From: Muricauda sp. SCSIO 65647
GTDB lineage: Bacteria > Bacteroidota > Bacteroidia > Flavobacteriales > Flavobacteriaceae
Assembly (NCBI RefSeq): GCF_021534965.1
Contig: NZ_CP091037.1
Span: 1,776,501-1,840,500 of the forward strand
Direction of reading: 5' to 3'
Length of the DNA stretch: 64,000 nt
Part shown: piece by piece, positions 33,365-43,272 of the stretch
How positions within the stretch are numbered: the first letter of the stretch is position 1
Layout: every line of letters begins with the position of its first letter
Translations under genes and position numbers: made by a program
Notes under the pieces: model-generated
The model's database searches: none
What the model was told of the DNA's origin: nothing
The model's input: only the letters and a program-made list of their open reading frames with translations

Positions 33365-35788
33365 TCATTCTCTACACAAAACTTCAACAGGATTGGTAGT
33401 AGCGGCTTTAAAACTTTGCCAGCCAACTGTGAGCATGGCAATGGCCAAAGTGCTGATTCCGGCCAAAGCAAATACCCACCAACCGATGGTAGTTTTATAG
33501 GCAAAGCCCTCTAACCATCTATCCATGGCCCACCATCCTAAGGGAATGGCAATGGCAATGGCGACTAAAACAAGTTTTATGAAACCAGAAGTGAGCAGGT
33601 TCACGATTCCAGCTACAGAAGAACCCAACACTTTTCGTATACCGATTTCGTTGAGCCGTTGGGCCGTGGTAAAGGCTGTTATTCCAAGCAGCCCCAAACA
33701 GGCAATGATAATCGCAATAATTGAAAAATATTGAAATAATGTGCTTAGTAGCGACTCCCTTTGGTATAACCGTTCAAACGCATCGTCCAAGAAAAAAAAT
33801 TCAAAAGGTCTGCCAGGTACAAATTCTTTTAATTGTGCTTCAATAGAATTTATGGTTGACGCGACATCTGATCCCGATAATTGAATTAGAATGTTATCGA
33901 TGTAATAGCTTCTGGGAGCAACGGTAAGAATCAAGGGTTGAATTTTATCGTGTAGCGATTGCAAATGAAAATCTTTTACTATTCCTATTAGACGCCCTTC
34001 TTTGGCACTTGAAGAAGAGATACCTGTCATGGACAACTTCACATTTTGCAAATTCTTGATTCCAAACTTTGATGCCGCCGCTTCATTCATTATAAAGGCC
34101 ATAGTGGAATCGGTGCCATGTTCATTGGAGAATCCCCTCCCATTTACAATGGCCATGTCTAATGTGTTTATGATGTTTTCATCTACCAAAAGGGTGCTTA
34201 GATTGGCTTTGGTAACCAGGCCATCGTAGTTTATCGATGTTTCAAAATCATAAAAGCCCTTTTCCCACGGAAAATTTGAAATGGTAGAAACTTCCTTTAC
34301 TCCTTGTAGTTGAAGAATCTTGTTTTTAACGGCAACAAACCTATTTTGAACAGCCTCATCCCTTACGGGAACCACAAGTACTTGGTCTTTCTGAAAACCT
34401 AAGTTCTTCTTTCGTATGTAGTGCATTTGCGATTGCATGACAACCGTTGCAATGATCAAGGTAACCGCAACGACAAATTGTAATACAAGTAAGGCTGATT
34501 GAACGGAAGAGGATTTTTTCCCCTTAAATACAGAAGTCCCCCTGCCTTTCAAAAAGGCAATCAGTCGAAATCTGGAAATAATCAGAAAAGGAATAATGGA
34601 AATTAGAATGCTAAGAAGCAGCAATAACCCCATTAGGTAAAAGATAACCCCTGTGGTGAAAATCGAAGATAAGTTGAGTTGTGTTTTCATCAGTGCATTG
34701 AACCCAGGAAGAACAAGCACCCCCCAGACCAGCGCCAATAGCATGGAAACAAAAAGAAAAGCAAAGCTTTCTAGCAGCAATTCTTTCCATATACTGCGAT
34801 TATTGGCTCCTAGCACCTTTTGAATGCCAACTGCTTTTAAGTGTAGTACTATTTTGGTAAGGAAAAGGTTAACAAAATTGAAGGCCGCCACAAGCAATAT
34901 GACAATGCCAACGGCGATGAAAAGAAATAGTACATTTCGATTGATCGAAGGGTGCAATTCGTTTTCAAGCCCTGAAAAATGAACCTCGGTAAGACCTTGA
35001 ACGGCATGTGTTCTTGTCTTTCCTATATTTTCAGGCAAGAACTGTTTTTCAACACTTTTGATGTATTGTACGGTCTCGTCAACATCGACATTTGCGCTGA
35101 GTTGTACAAAGCTATAAACAGGAGGATAGTACCATGTGCTATTCGAATCGGCTATCCAGGACCCCCAGATATCCTCTGCCGCTGCCATTGGAACAATAAA
35201 ATCGAATTTTAAGCTAGATTGATCGGGGGGATCCATAAGAATTCCTGCTACTTTGAACGTATGGTTTTGTTCCACTTTCAGCACCTCGCCCAATGCATCT
35301 TTTTTGCCAAAATACTTTCTGGCCATGGCTTGAGTTATCAAAATGTTGTCAGGAGCCGCCAAGGCCTTTTCTTTATTGCCCTGAACAAGGGGAAAAGAAA
35401 ACACATCCAAAAAAGAAGGGTCTACATAAAAAAAGTTGGACTCTTGAAAAAGATTTAGGTTTTGGTCATCACTTATGCTAACATTTTGCGGCAATATCCT
35501 AACCGTTTCCGCTATCGAGGAAAATTTAGATTCAAGCAGCGGTGCATAGGGCATAAAAGAATTGGCAAAATTTCTGGTGATGCCATCTTCAGAAGCCTCG
35601 TGGGTGGTAATTCTATAGATTTTATTCGCATGTTCATGAAAGGTATCATATTTCAATTCATTATCGACAAATAGAAAGATGACCAAACAACAGGTAATGG
35701 CCACAGAAAGGCCAAAAAGATTTATTAGCGTGTTCAGGCGGTCTCTTGCGGCCCTTCGAAAAATGGTCTTCAAATAGTTTTTGATCAT
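33365..35788 (-). CDS. MacB/FtsX-type ABC permease P4, divergent copy
   Basis: An 807-residue permease that departs most from the array consensus. The N-terminus is MIKNYLKTIFRRAARDR, the first coupling motif is degraded to LKAVGIQKVLGA with FNFVNLFLTKIV in place of FMNLSTARS, and the C-terminus is NPVEVLCRE. The second coupling motif LNEIGIRKVLGSS is normal. The last 50 residues are very similar to P1 (WLEGFAYKT and WWVFALAGI shared), suggesting exchange of sequence between the two genes. With the first coupling element altered, it may pair with the ATPase differently from its neighbours. Confidence 0.9.
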   Translation of the reverse strand: MIKNYLKTIFRRAARDRLNTLINLFGLSVAITCCLVIFLFVDNELKYDTFHEHANKIYRITTHEASEDGITRNFANSFMPYAPLLESKFSSIAETVRILPQNVSISDDQNLNLFQESNFFYVDPSFLDVFSFPLVQGNKEKALAAPDNILITQAMARKYFGKKDALGEVLKVEQNHTFKVAGILMDPPDQSSLKFDFIVPMAAAEDIWGSWIADSNSTWYYPPVYSFVQLSANVDVDETVQYIKSVEKQFLPENIGKTRTHAVQGLTEVHFSGLENELHPSINRNVLFLFIAVGIVILLVAAFNFVNLFLTKIVLHLKAVGIQKVLGANNRSIWKELLLESFAFLFVSMLLALVWGVLVLPGFNALMKTQLNLSSIFTTGVIFYLMGLLLLLSILISIIPFLIISRFRLIAFLKGRGTSVFKGKKSSSVQSALLVLQFVVAVTLIIATVVMQSQMHYIRKKNLGFQKDQVLVVPVRDEAVQNRFVAVKNKILQLQGVKEVSTISNFPWEKGFYDFETSINYDGLVTKANLSTLLVDENIINTLDMAIVNGRGFSNEHGTDSTMAFIMNEAAASKFGIKNLQNVKLSMTGISSSSAKEGRLIGIVKDFHLQSLHDKIQPLILTVAPRSYYIDNILIQLSGSDVASTINSIEAQLKEFVPGRPFEFFFLDDAFERLYQRESLLSTLFQYFSIIAIIIACLGLLGITAFTTAQRLNEIGIRKVLGSSVAGIVNLLTSGFIKLVLVAIAIAIPLGWWAMDRWLEGFAYKTTIGWWVFALAGISTLAIAMLTVGWQSFKAATTNPVEVLCRE

Positions 35789-35809
35789 GATGGTTCAGTT
35801 TTTTGATGA

Positions 35810-38206
35810 TTATTCGGTACGCAAACTCTTTACCGGATTGGCATTGGCGGCCTTTATGGCCTGAAAGCTCACGGTAATGAACGTGATAAACAGGGCTCCT
35901 AAAATGGCCGCTGCAAATATTGCCCAAGACAAGTCGATCCTATAGGTATAATTTTGCAACCATCCTTTCATTATATAGAATGCTATGGGTATAGCGACTG
36001 TGCATGCAATGAGGACCAGGGCCAAAAAGTCTTTGGAAAGCATTTTCCATAGACCAAATACCGACGCGCCCAACACCTTTCGAACCCCTATTTCCTTGGT
36101 ACGCCGTTCGGCGACAAAAGCCGTAAGCCCAAAGAGTCCCAGGCAGCTTATAAAAATTGCCAAGACCGTGAAAATCCCGGCCAAACTCGCCACGCGCTCC
36201 TCTGATTGAAACTTGATGGCGTATTGGTTGTCTACAAACTGGTAGTCGAATGGTACTTTTGAAAAATGCTCCTTAAACACATTCTCAACCATTTCGAGGT
36301 TTTCCTCTGTGCTTTTTTGTGGGTTTAGCCGAAGATTGTAAAAATTGGTTATGCCATATTTGTCGAATGCATAAACCCCTTGTCTTACTGGCTCAAAGGG
36401 AGATTGTACAATCATATCTTCGACCACTCCGATGATTTTTAAGGGAGGGTCGGGGCTATCAGTATCTGAATTTCTTAGGTATTTGCCAATCGGATTGGAA
36501 AGGCCCATGTATTTCATTGCGGCCTTATTGATAAGGACGGCATTTGAATCTGTTGGAAATTCCCTAGAGAAGTCCCTTCCCATGATTACCTTTAAACCAA
36601 GTGACTTGGCATATTCTGGGGATACAAAAGTCCAAGCTAGACTTACTTGAAAATCGTCTGGTTTTCCATCCCAGGTATAGTTGCCTGCATTTGACCAGAT
36701 TTCAGTGGCAGGTGCGCTAGAGGTCGACATTTCTGTTATGGCGCCCGATGCCAGAAATTCGTTTCGAATCAGTTCTCTTTTTTCTGAAAACTCCTGCCCT
36801 GCGGCGGGTATTTGTATAAGCCCTTCTTTATCATAGCCAACCGGCCGGTTTTTTACAAAACGAATCTGTTGCAATACCACCAGGGTGCCAATGATAAAAG
36901 CCGCCGATGCCGTAAACTGAATGACCACCAACGCTTTTCTTGGGAGAACCGAAAACCGTCCGACCTTAAATGTGCCCTTCAGGGCCTCTGCGGGCTTAAA
37001 AGAAGACAGATATAGTGCCGGATAGCTTCCCGATAGCAGTGCCGTAATACAAATAAATAGCATTGAAGCCATCCAGAATAACGGACTTTTCCACGGTAAT
37101 TGTACTTCCTTGCCAGACAGTTCGTTAAAGCTACCCAAGAAGACCAGTACCAAGATAACGGCAAAAAAGAAGGCCAATAGGGTTATCAAAAAAGATTCTC
37201 CAAGAAATTGATGCACCAAATGACCCCGATTTGAACCTATCGTTTTTCGAAGCCCTACCTCTTTGGCCCTTTTTTCAGATCGTGCAGTACCGAGGTTCAT
37301 AAAATTGATACAGGCCAGCACCAACACCAAAATGCCTATAATACCAAATAGCTTAACATAGGTAATACGGCCACCTGCTTGGCGGCCTTCCTCAAAATTA
37401 TTGCGCAGATACCAATCTTTCATGGGAAAAAGAAAGAGTTGGGGATTGCTTTGGGCCTCGGGGAGTTGGTCTTTCTTGACGTTCTTTATTATAGCGGTAA
37501 CCTCATCCATCTCCATATTGTCGGCTATCTGTACCAACATCTGAAACGAGTTGTTGTTCCAACTATCCCTGGCCTCCGAGACCCATTCACGCCAGGCTAG
37601 GTACCTTTCCCAGGGTATCAAAAATTGGAGACCATGAAACGAATTGTTAAACGGTATATCCTCATATACCCCGGTTACGGTCGCGTCAATTTCGTTATTT
37701 ACCCTGACAACCTTTCCTATGGGGTCTTCAGACCCAAAAAGAGCTTGAGAAGTTGATTTGTCCAACATAATACCATCGATATCTTGCAGGCCATCCTTTT
37801 GGCCGTTCACCATTTTGAGGTCTAACATATCAGTGATACCGGCCTGCATGTAATTCCCCATACGGGAAATGATGTTGTCATTATATGCCAAGCTTTGTTT
37901 CCATTCCCATGATGCCATTACAATATGTTTGAAATGGTCTGCATATTGTTCCCTGAGTACAAACTCCAAAGGTCTGGGTACGGCATTCCCGGTATTTATA
38001 CTTCCATTTCTTGTCCTATTCTGATAAACTTGGGCAATTTGGTCCTTATTCCCAAAATATTGGTCATGGGTCAATTCATCTACCACCCACAACCCGATCA
38101 TCAAGGCCACGGCCATTCCAACAGCCAGCCCACCTACATTGACAACCGAGTAGATTCTATTCTTCCATAAATTGCGCCATGCGATTTTTAAATAGTTTTT
38201 TAACAT
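35810..38206 (-). CDS. MacB/FtsX-type ABC permease P5
   Basis: A 798-residue permease closely related to P9: both share IAQVYQ/IAQVFQ near residue 57, GNYMQ in the first periplasmic domain, DIPFNN, FL.PM.DW.LR.NFE.G.Q.GGRI before TM2 and PVGYDKEGLIQIP/PIGYDREGLIQIP at the start of the second periplasmic domain. Coupling motifs are KEVGLRKTIGS and KEIGVRKVLGAS; the C-terminus is NPVKSLRTE. It is followed upstream, on the transcript, by a 175-bp spacer that separates it from P6. Confidence 0.92.
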   Translation of the reverse strand: MLKNYLKIAWRNLWKNRIYSVVNVGGLAVGMAVALMIGLWVVDELTHDQYFGNKDQIAQVYQNRTRNGSINTGNAVPRPLEFVLREQYADHFKHIVMASWEWKQSLAYNDNIISRMGNYMQAGITDMLDLKMVNGQKDGLQDIDGIMLDKSTSQALFGSEDPIGKVVRVNNEIDATVTGVYEDIPFNNSFHGLQFLIPWERYLAWREWVSEARDSWNNNSFQMLVQIADNMEMDEVTAIIKNVKKDQLPEAQSNPQLFLFPMKDWYLRNNFEEGRQAGGRITYVKLFGIIGILVLVLACINFMNLGTARSEKRAKEVGLRKTIGSNRGHLVHQFLGESFLITLLAFFFAVILVLVFLGSFNELSGKEVQLPWKSPLFWMASMLFICITALLSGSYPALYLSSFKPAEALKGTFKVGRFSVLPRKALVVIQFTASAAFIIGTLVVLQQIRFVKNRPVGYDKEGLIQIPAAGQEFSEKRELIRNEFLASGAITEMSTSSAPATEIWSNAGNYTWDGKPDDFQVSLAWTFVSPEYAKSLGLKVIMGRDFSREFPTDSNAVLINKAAMKYMGLSNPIGKYLRNSDTDSPDPPLKIIGVVEDMIVQSPFEPVRQGVYAFDKYGITNFYNLRLNPQKSTEENLEMVENVFKEHFSKVPFDYQFVDNQYAIKFQSEERVASLAGIFTVLAIFISCLGLFGLTAFVAERRTKEIGVRKVLGASVFGLWKMLSKDFLALVLIACTVAIPIAFYIMKGWLQNYTYRIDLSWAIFAAAILGALFITFITVSFQAIKAANANPVKSLRTE

Positions 38207-38281
38207 GATGTATTTCTTCAGTTTTTAGATCATTGCCGTTTTTGTGATCATCCGTTTCATGTACTTGTTCTTTTTTGTATG

Positions 38282-38344
38282 AGACCTACAAGGTCTTTTC
38301 CATCTACGTTGGTGCCCTTCACCCATATTCCCCCTGCAAAGGGG
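38282..38344. repeat. short palindromes in the P6-P5 spacer
   Basis: The 175-bp spacer (38207-38381) between P6 and P5 carries AGACCTACAAGGTCT (38282-38296, a 6-bp stem with a 3-base loop) and CCCCTGCAAAGGGG (38331-38344). Small palindromes like these are common mobile or dispersed elements between Flavobacteriia genes. They may also give RNA hairpins that influence expression of the five permeases downstream. No gene is seen in the spacer. Confidence 0.4.
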
Positions 38345-38381
38345 CACGACCAATGGGGATATCTAATTGGTGGTGGGCTTT

Positions 38382-40742
38382 CTATTGCTCCCGTAATCCC
38401 TCTACCGGGTTCCCGTTTGCTGCACGAATAGCCTGCCCACCCACGGTCAAGAGCGCAATGCCCAACGCCATTACGCCCGCGGCCACAAAATACCAAAGGT
38501 GCAGGGGTATTCTATAGGCAAAACCCGATAACCAATTTTGGGCCAATAGATAGGCAATGGGCAGGGCAATGCACATTGAGATCAAAACCAGTTGCACGAA
38601 CCCCTTTGAAAGCATCAGCATAATTTGGGAGGTGCTTTGGCCCAAGACTTTTCGAATACTGATTTCCTTTCGTCTTCTTTCAGTAGTAAAGATGACCAGA
38701 CCAAACAAACCTAGACATGAAATAAGGATGGCCAAGCCCGCAAAGTACTTTGACAGGGAGGCCACCCGTTGTTCCGATGTATAGAGTTCTTGAAAGTTGC
38801 TGTCTAAAAATTCATATTCAAAGGGCAGGTTGGGGTTAAATGTTCGATGCAGTTTTTCCATTTCGGCAAGGGCCTCTTTTTCCTTACCGGCCTTTATTCT
38901 AACCATTACCTTATTGGTGGCATTGGGCATCAAGGTGAGGAACAGCGGCTCCACCTTATCGTGCAACGACTTAAAGTGAAAATCCTTGACGATTCCGATT
39001 ATTTTTCCCTGACCAAAAAATCCGCGTACAACCTTGCCCAAAGGATCTTCAAGCCCCATTGTTGCAATGGCCGTTTCATTGAGCACAAGGCCTAAGCTAT
39101 CGGCCCCAAATTCTCTGCTGAAGCTACGACCCGCCACTAACTCCATGTCCATGGTTTCTATAAAACCGTAATCGGCGCCGATTACCTGAAAAGCAATATT
39201 TCTTTCGTTCCTTCCTTCCCAATCCAACCCAACGGACCAATTGTGGCCCACCATGCTGTGTGTCGTAGTGGATGCGTTCAGCACTCCGGGCATATTCTTT
39301 AACTCTGAAAGAAAGGAGGCCTTTTGGGTTTTTATCTTGCCCTCGACACCAAACAAGACAACATTGTCTTGCCCATACCCTAAGTTTTGGCTTTGAACAT
39401 AATCCATTTGTTTGTACACCACCAATACCGATGCAATCAAAATAATGGAGAGGGAAAATTGAATGATGACCAATCCCTTACGTGTCCATAATTCTCCAAA
39501 AGATTGGCTTAGTTTTCCTTTTAGGATTGCCACGGCATTGAACCCTGATAGGTAAATGGCAGGATAGCTTCCAGCAAAAAAGCCCGTAAAAATGGCAATG
39601 CCCAAAGCAACCAAGACAAAGGGTACATTAAAGTCCAATTCCAACTGTTTTCCAACGATTACATTGAATTGTGGCAGAAAGAGTGCCACCACGATAACTG
39701 CGATGATCAAGGCCATAAATGCCATTACAATTGACTCGCCAAGAAACTGTGCTATAAAAACCCTTCGGTTTGCCCCAACGGCCTTTTTTACCCCAATCTC
39801 CTTCAATCTTTTGGTTGCCCTTGCCGTAGAGAGGTTCATAAAATTGATACAGGCAATGACCAGAATGATAAGGGCAATAAGGGAAAAGAGCCTAACATAT
39901 TGGATTCGCCCCCCGACCTGTTTTCCATTTTCATATGTGCCATGGAGGTAATGCTCGGAAAAGGGCACCAAGACCGCGGTTCTAATGGTATTTTCATTCG
40001 CACTTTTTCGAATCTTGTCTACCTTGTCATTCAATGCGTTGACATTGGTTCCTTCTTTTAGCAGTACATACACCTGTGGGCCACTGCCATTCCATGTATG
40101 GAGCGAATTCCATGGAGGAACATCTTTATAGGCATGGGAGGAAAGGGCAAAATCGAATTGGATGGTGGAATTGGATGGGGTTCCGTCAAAGATTCCCGAA
40201 ACCGTAAAGAGCCTGTCTTGCTCGTACGTTATGGCTTGACCGACCACATTCTTGGCAGTACCGAACAACTTTACGGCCAATTCTTTTGAAATGACAATGG
40301 AGTTGGGGTCTTCAAGCAATTGGTTTTTGTCGCCATAGCGTAGCCCGTAGGAAAAAATATTGAAATAATCTTTACCGACAATCTGCCCCACTGCCTTGAT
40401 ATTTTTCTCGCCAATGGAAAGATTGTGCTTGCCAAACCAGGAGGGAGGAATGGCCTCTGCGGCATATTCTACCTCGGGCATTTCATCGACCAACAATTCT
40501 GCCATGGGACCGAAAGTTTCTATCATCGTCTTGATACCATCGGTAAAATTCAAATGTTCTATCACCTGATAGATCCGGTCATGGTTTTTATGGAATTTAT
40601 CGACGCCAAGCTCGTCAAGCACCCATAGCGATATCAACAGGGTACAGGCCAGGCCTGTTGACAAGCCGATCATGTTTATTAGAAAAGAGCTTTTATTTCT
40701 ATAGATGTTTCTTAGAAATAGTTTAAAATTTTGTGTTATCAT
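38382..40742 (-). CDS. MacB/FtsX-type ABC permease P6, divergent copy
   Basis: A 786-residue permease with atypical ends: MITQNFKLFLRNIYRNKSS at the start and NPVEGLREQ at the end. Coupling motifs are LKEIGVKKAVGA and RKEISIRKVLGQS, with Lys for Arg in the first and Ser for Gly in the second. The membrane-proximal FMNLSTARATKR is conserved. It is the only copy with long spacers on both sides (142 and 175 bp, versus 9-39 bp elsewhere), each holding a GC-rich palindrome, so it may have entered the array separately from the tandem duplications. Confidence 0.92.
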   Translation of the reverse strand: MITQNFKLFLRNIYRNKSSFLINMIGLSTGLACTLLISLWVLDELGVDKFHKNHDRIYQVIEHLNFTDGIKTMIETFGPMAELLVDEMPEVEYAAEAIPPSWFGKHNLSIGEKNIKAVGQIVGKDYFNIFSYGLRYGDKNQLLEDPNSIVISKELAVKLFGTAKNVVGQAITYEQDRLFTVSGIFDGTPSNSTIQFDFALSSHAYKDVPPWNSLHTWNGSGPQVYVLLKEGTNVNALNDKVDKIRKSANENTIRTAVLVPFSEHYLHGTYENGKQVGGRIQYVRLFSLIALIILVIACINFMNLSTARATKRLKEIGVKKAVGANRRVFIAQFLGESIVMAFMALIIAVIVVALFLPQFNVIVGKQLELDFNVPFVLVALGIAIFTGFFAGSYPAIYLSGFNAVAILKGKLSQSFGELWTRKGLVIIQFSLSIILIASVLVVYKQMDYVQSQNLGYGQDNVVLFGVEGKIKTQKASFLSELKNMPGVLNASTTTHSMVGHNWSVGLDWEGRNERNIAFQVIGADYGFIETMDMELVAGRSFSREFGADSLGLVLNETAIATMGLEDPLGKVVRGFFGQGKIIGIVKDFHFKSLHDKVEPLFLTLMPNATNKVMVRIKAGKEKEALAEMEKLHRTFNPNLPFEYEFLDSNFQELYTSEQRVASLSKYFAGLAILISCLGLFGLVIFTTERRRKEISIRKVLGQSTSQIMLMLSKGFVQLVLISMCIALPIAYLLAQNWLSGFAYRIPLHLWYFVAAGVMALGIALLTVGGQAIRAANGNPVEGLREQ

Positions 40743-40833
40743 GATGGTCGTCTTAAGGGCCGCGGCCGCCCACTCTATAAGGGGAACAGGATCGCGCTTT
40801 GATTTTTTACATTTTCATTCTCTTATCTTTTTC

Positions 40834-40849
40834 CTCCCCTATGGGGGAG
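40834..40849. repeat. GC-rich palindrome in the P7-P6 spacer
   Basis: CTCCCC (40834-40839) and GGGGAG (40844-40849) form a stem with a short TATG loop in the 142-bp spacer 40743-40884. It resembles the CCCC/GGGG palindrome on the other side of P6. No T-tract follows in either direction, so it is not a clear terminator. Confidence 0.4.
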
Positions 40850-40884
40850 CCTGACTTGCTGCTAAGCAGGCCAAAAGGGATTTT

Positions 40885-43254
40885 TTATTCCGTTCTTAGG
40901 CTATTTACCGGATTTGTCATGGCGGCACTTATCGATTTAAAACTGACTGTCAATAATGCTATTGCGATGACCAAAACTCCAGCCAACCCAAAAGCCCACC
41001 AAGGCATATCGATGCGATATTCATAGTTGGTCAGCCATTTATCCATAAAGTACCAGGCAACGGGAAAGCCAATTACAATGCCGATGACCACAAGCTTCAA
41101 AAAATCTTTTATTAAAAGACTTGTGATTTTACTGACCGAAGCACCCAGCACTTTTCGTATTCCGATTTCCTTTACTCTTTGCTGGGCCGAAAAGATGACC
41201 AGGCCGAACAGCCCTAGGCATGAAATGAATATCGCCATTAGCGAAAAGTATTGGGAGAGCCTAAAAAATACCGTCTCGCTTCTATACATATCATTGTACC
41301 ATGCATCGGTAAAGATGTACTGGAACGGAATTTCGGGAAGTATTTGGGCATACACGTTTTCTAAAGCTTCTACCGTTTGGGCCACATTTATGGGGTTGAT
41401 TCGTGCTAAAACCGCTCCCCTGTTCAGATATTCCCCATTACGGATTATTAATGGGGGGATCGTAGATTTTAAGGTATTTACGGGAAAGTCTTTCATCACC
41501 CCTACAATTTCACCTTCTCTGCCCCACATCGCCAAGGGCTTGCCTATCGGATCTTCAAGCCCCATTATTTTCAAAGCGGTCTCATTAATAATGTAGCCCG
41601 AATTATCGGCAACACGGTCATCGGCGAAATCGCTGCCTACAAGTAATTCTGTACCCCAGGCCTCGGCAAAATCAGATCCTACGGCCATACTCATAAATAT
41701 GGTTGGGTCATTATCGGGTTTGCCAGTCCAGACCACGTCGTCAAAACCATTTGATATCTGCATGGGCCCTGCATCGGTGATGGATACGGATTCAACACCA
41801 GGAAGTTGTAGCACTCTTTCTTTTAGGCCAGCAAACGTATGCGTAGAATCGCCTTGAAAAATAAAGGCAACCACATTGTGGCGGTCAAAACCGAAGTTTT
41901 CATGCTGTATATAATTTATCTGACGTGAAGTAATCAGCATTCCTGAAATCAAGATGACCGTCAAGGCAAATTGAAAAACCACCAAGCCTTTCCGTACCCA
42001 TTGTGAACTGGCATTGGCGTTGCCATTGCTTTTGAAAGTGTCTATTGCTTTAAAGGAAGACAGTACGAATGCGGGGTAACTTCCAGATACAAAGCCTGTC
42101 AACAGTGCAATTCCAAAAATACCCGACCAAGATAAGGGCGATAGGCGAAGAAGACTTAAATCCTTTCCCGCAAGCTCGTTGAACATGGGCAATAAAAGTG
42201 AAACCAACAGCAATGATAAAATGGTGCCAATGAGAGAAAGTAGTAGCGCCTCTCCCAAAAACTGGGATATCAAACTTCCTTTTTTTGCACCCAAAGATTT
42301 CCGCACCCCAACTTCTTTGGCTCGTTTTATTGAACTGGCAGACGCCAAGTTCATAAAGTTGATACAGGCGATCAACAAAACGAAAAACGCGATGAATCCA
42401 AAAATGCGCACATTCTCGATACGACCACCGGAAATTATGCCGTTCTCAAAGCCGTTGTGCAAATAGCTCTCGCCATAAGGTTGCAGCCCCAATTCTACCG
42501 TAAAATTGGCATCTTCTTCCGTTCGGTACGGAGTTAGAAAATCTTTGATTTTGGTCTGTACTACAGCGACATCAGAATTCTCTTTAAGCATTATAAAGGT
42601 CGGCGGACCGCTATTGGTAATATCGGGAGCCCAGCTGTTTTCTTCAAGAAAAATATCCCAATGCACGAAAAAATCGGCTTTTTTGGAATTGGCAGGGCTA
42701 GCGTCTTTGAGCACAGCAGACACCTGTAACGGACGGCTGTTCTCATAAGTGATCGATTTGCCAATAGCATTTTCGACACTCCCAAAAAATAGCTGCGCCA
42801 TTTCTTCTGATATCGCGATATTATCGGGCGAATCCATTACTGAGGCTACAGTACCTTCCAAGAAGTCGTACGAAAACATATCAAAATAATCGTCACCTAC
42901 ATGAAACCCTTCCTGTCTAAACGTTTTATCCTTATAGGCAAAGGTTTTAGAGCCTCTCCAGCTCGTGGGAGCGGCTTTCTCGATTTCGGGGATCTTATTT
43001 TTTAGTTCCTTGTAAAGTAATGCCGGGGTGGAATAGAACGCATCTACTCTGCCCTCGAAGATTTGTCTTTGATATACCGAATAAAGGCGGTCTATATTCT
43101 CATGGTAGTTATCGACGGCCAGTTCATCGGAGACCCATAGATAAATAAGTAGACTACATAATAGCCCGGTCGCCAACCCAATTATATTTAAAATTGAGAG
43201 CACCTTGTTCTTTATGATGTTTCTCCAAGCGATTTTTATATAGTTCTTAAACAT
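40885..43254 (-). CDS. MacB/FtsX-type ABC permease P7
   Basis: A 789-residue permease with the standard start MFKNYIKIAWRNIIKNK and C-terminus NPVNSLRTE. Coupling motifs are KEVGVRKSLGA and KEIGIRKVLGAS. It shares with P6 the phrases ISEEMAQLFFG/ISKELAVKLFG, AIGKSITYE/VVGQAITYE and ENG...GGRI..VR.F just before TM2, placing P6 and P7 (more distantly P8) in one subgroup. The first periplasmic domain binds or shapes whatever is exported; the substrate is not known. Confidence 0.92.
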   Translation of the reverse strand: MFKNYIKIAWRNIIKNKVLSILNIIGLATGLLCSLLIYLWVSDELAVDNYHENIDRLYSVYQRQIFEGRVDAFYSTPALLYKELKNKIPEIEKAAPTSWRGSKTFAYKDKTFRQEGFHVGDDYFDMFSYDFLEGTVASVMDSPDNIAISEEMAQLFFGSVENAIGKSITYENSRPLQVSAVLKDASPANSKKADFFVHWDIFLEENSWAPDITNSGPPTFIMLKENSDVAVVQTKIKDFLTPYRTEEDANFTVELGLQPYGESYLHNGFENGIISGGRIENVRIFGFIAFFVLLIACINFMNLASASSIKRAKEVGVRKSLGAKKGSLISQFLGEALLLSLIGTILSLLLVSLLLPMFNELAGKDLSLLRLSPLSWSGIFGIALLTGFVSGSYPAFVLSSFKAIDTFKSNGNANASSQWVRKGLVVFQFALTVILISGMLITSRQINYIQHENFGFDRHNVVAFIFQGDSTHTFAGLKERVLQLPGVESVSITDAGPMQISNGFDDVVWTGKPDNDPTIFMSMAVGSDFAEAWGTELLVGSDFADDRVADNSGYIINETALKIMGLEDPIGKPLAMWGREGEIVGVMKDFPVNTLKSTIPPLIIRNGEYLNRGAVLARINPINVAQTVEALENVYAQILPEIPFQYIFTDAWYNDMYRSETVFFRLSQYFSLMAIFISCLGLFGLVIFSAQQRVKEIGIRKVLGASVSKITSLLIKDFLKLVVIGIVIGFPVAWYFMDKWLTNYEYRIDMPWWAFGLAGVLVIAIALLTVSFKSISAAMTNPVNSLRTE

Positions 43255-43272
43255 AACTGCCCGCTTTTTTGA

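Noticed and set aside
33337-33504. Upstream extension of the P3 permease frame
   Set aside because: The extra 56 residues lie over the spacer and the 3' end of P4, match nothing in the other copies, and MLKNH at 33336 aligns exactly with their N-termini.
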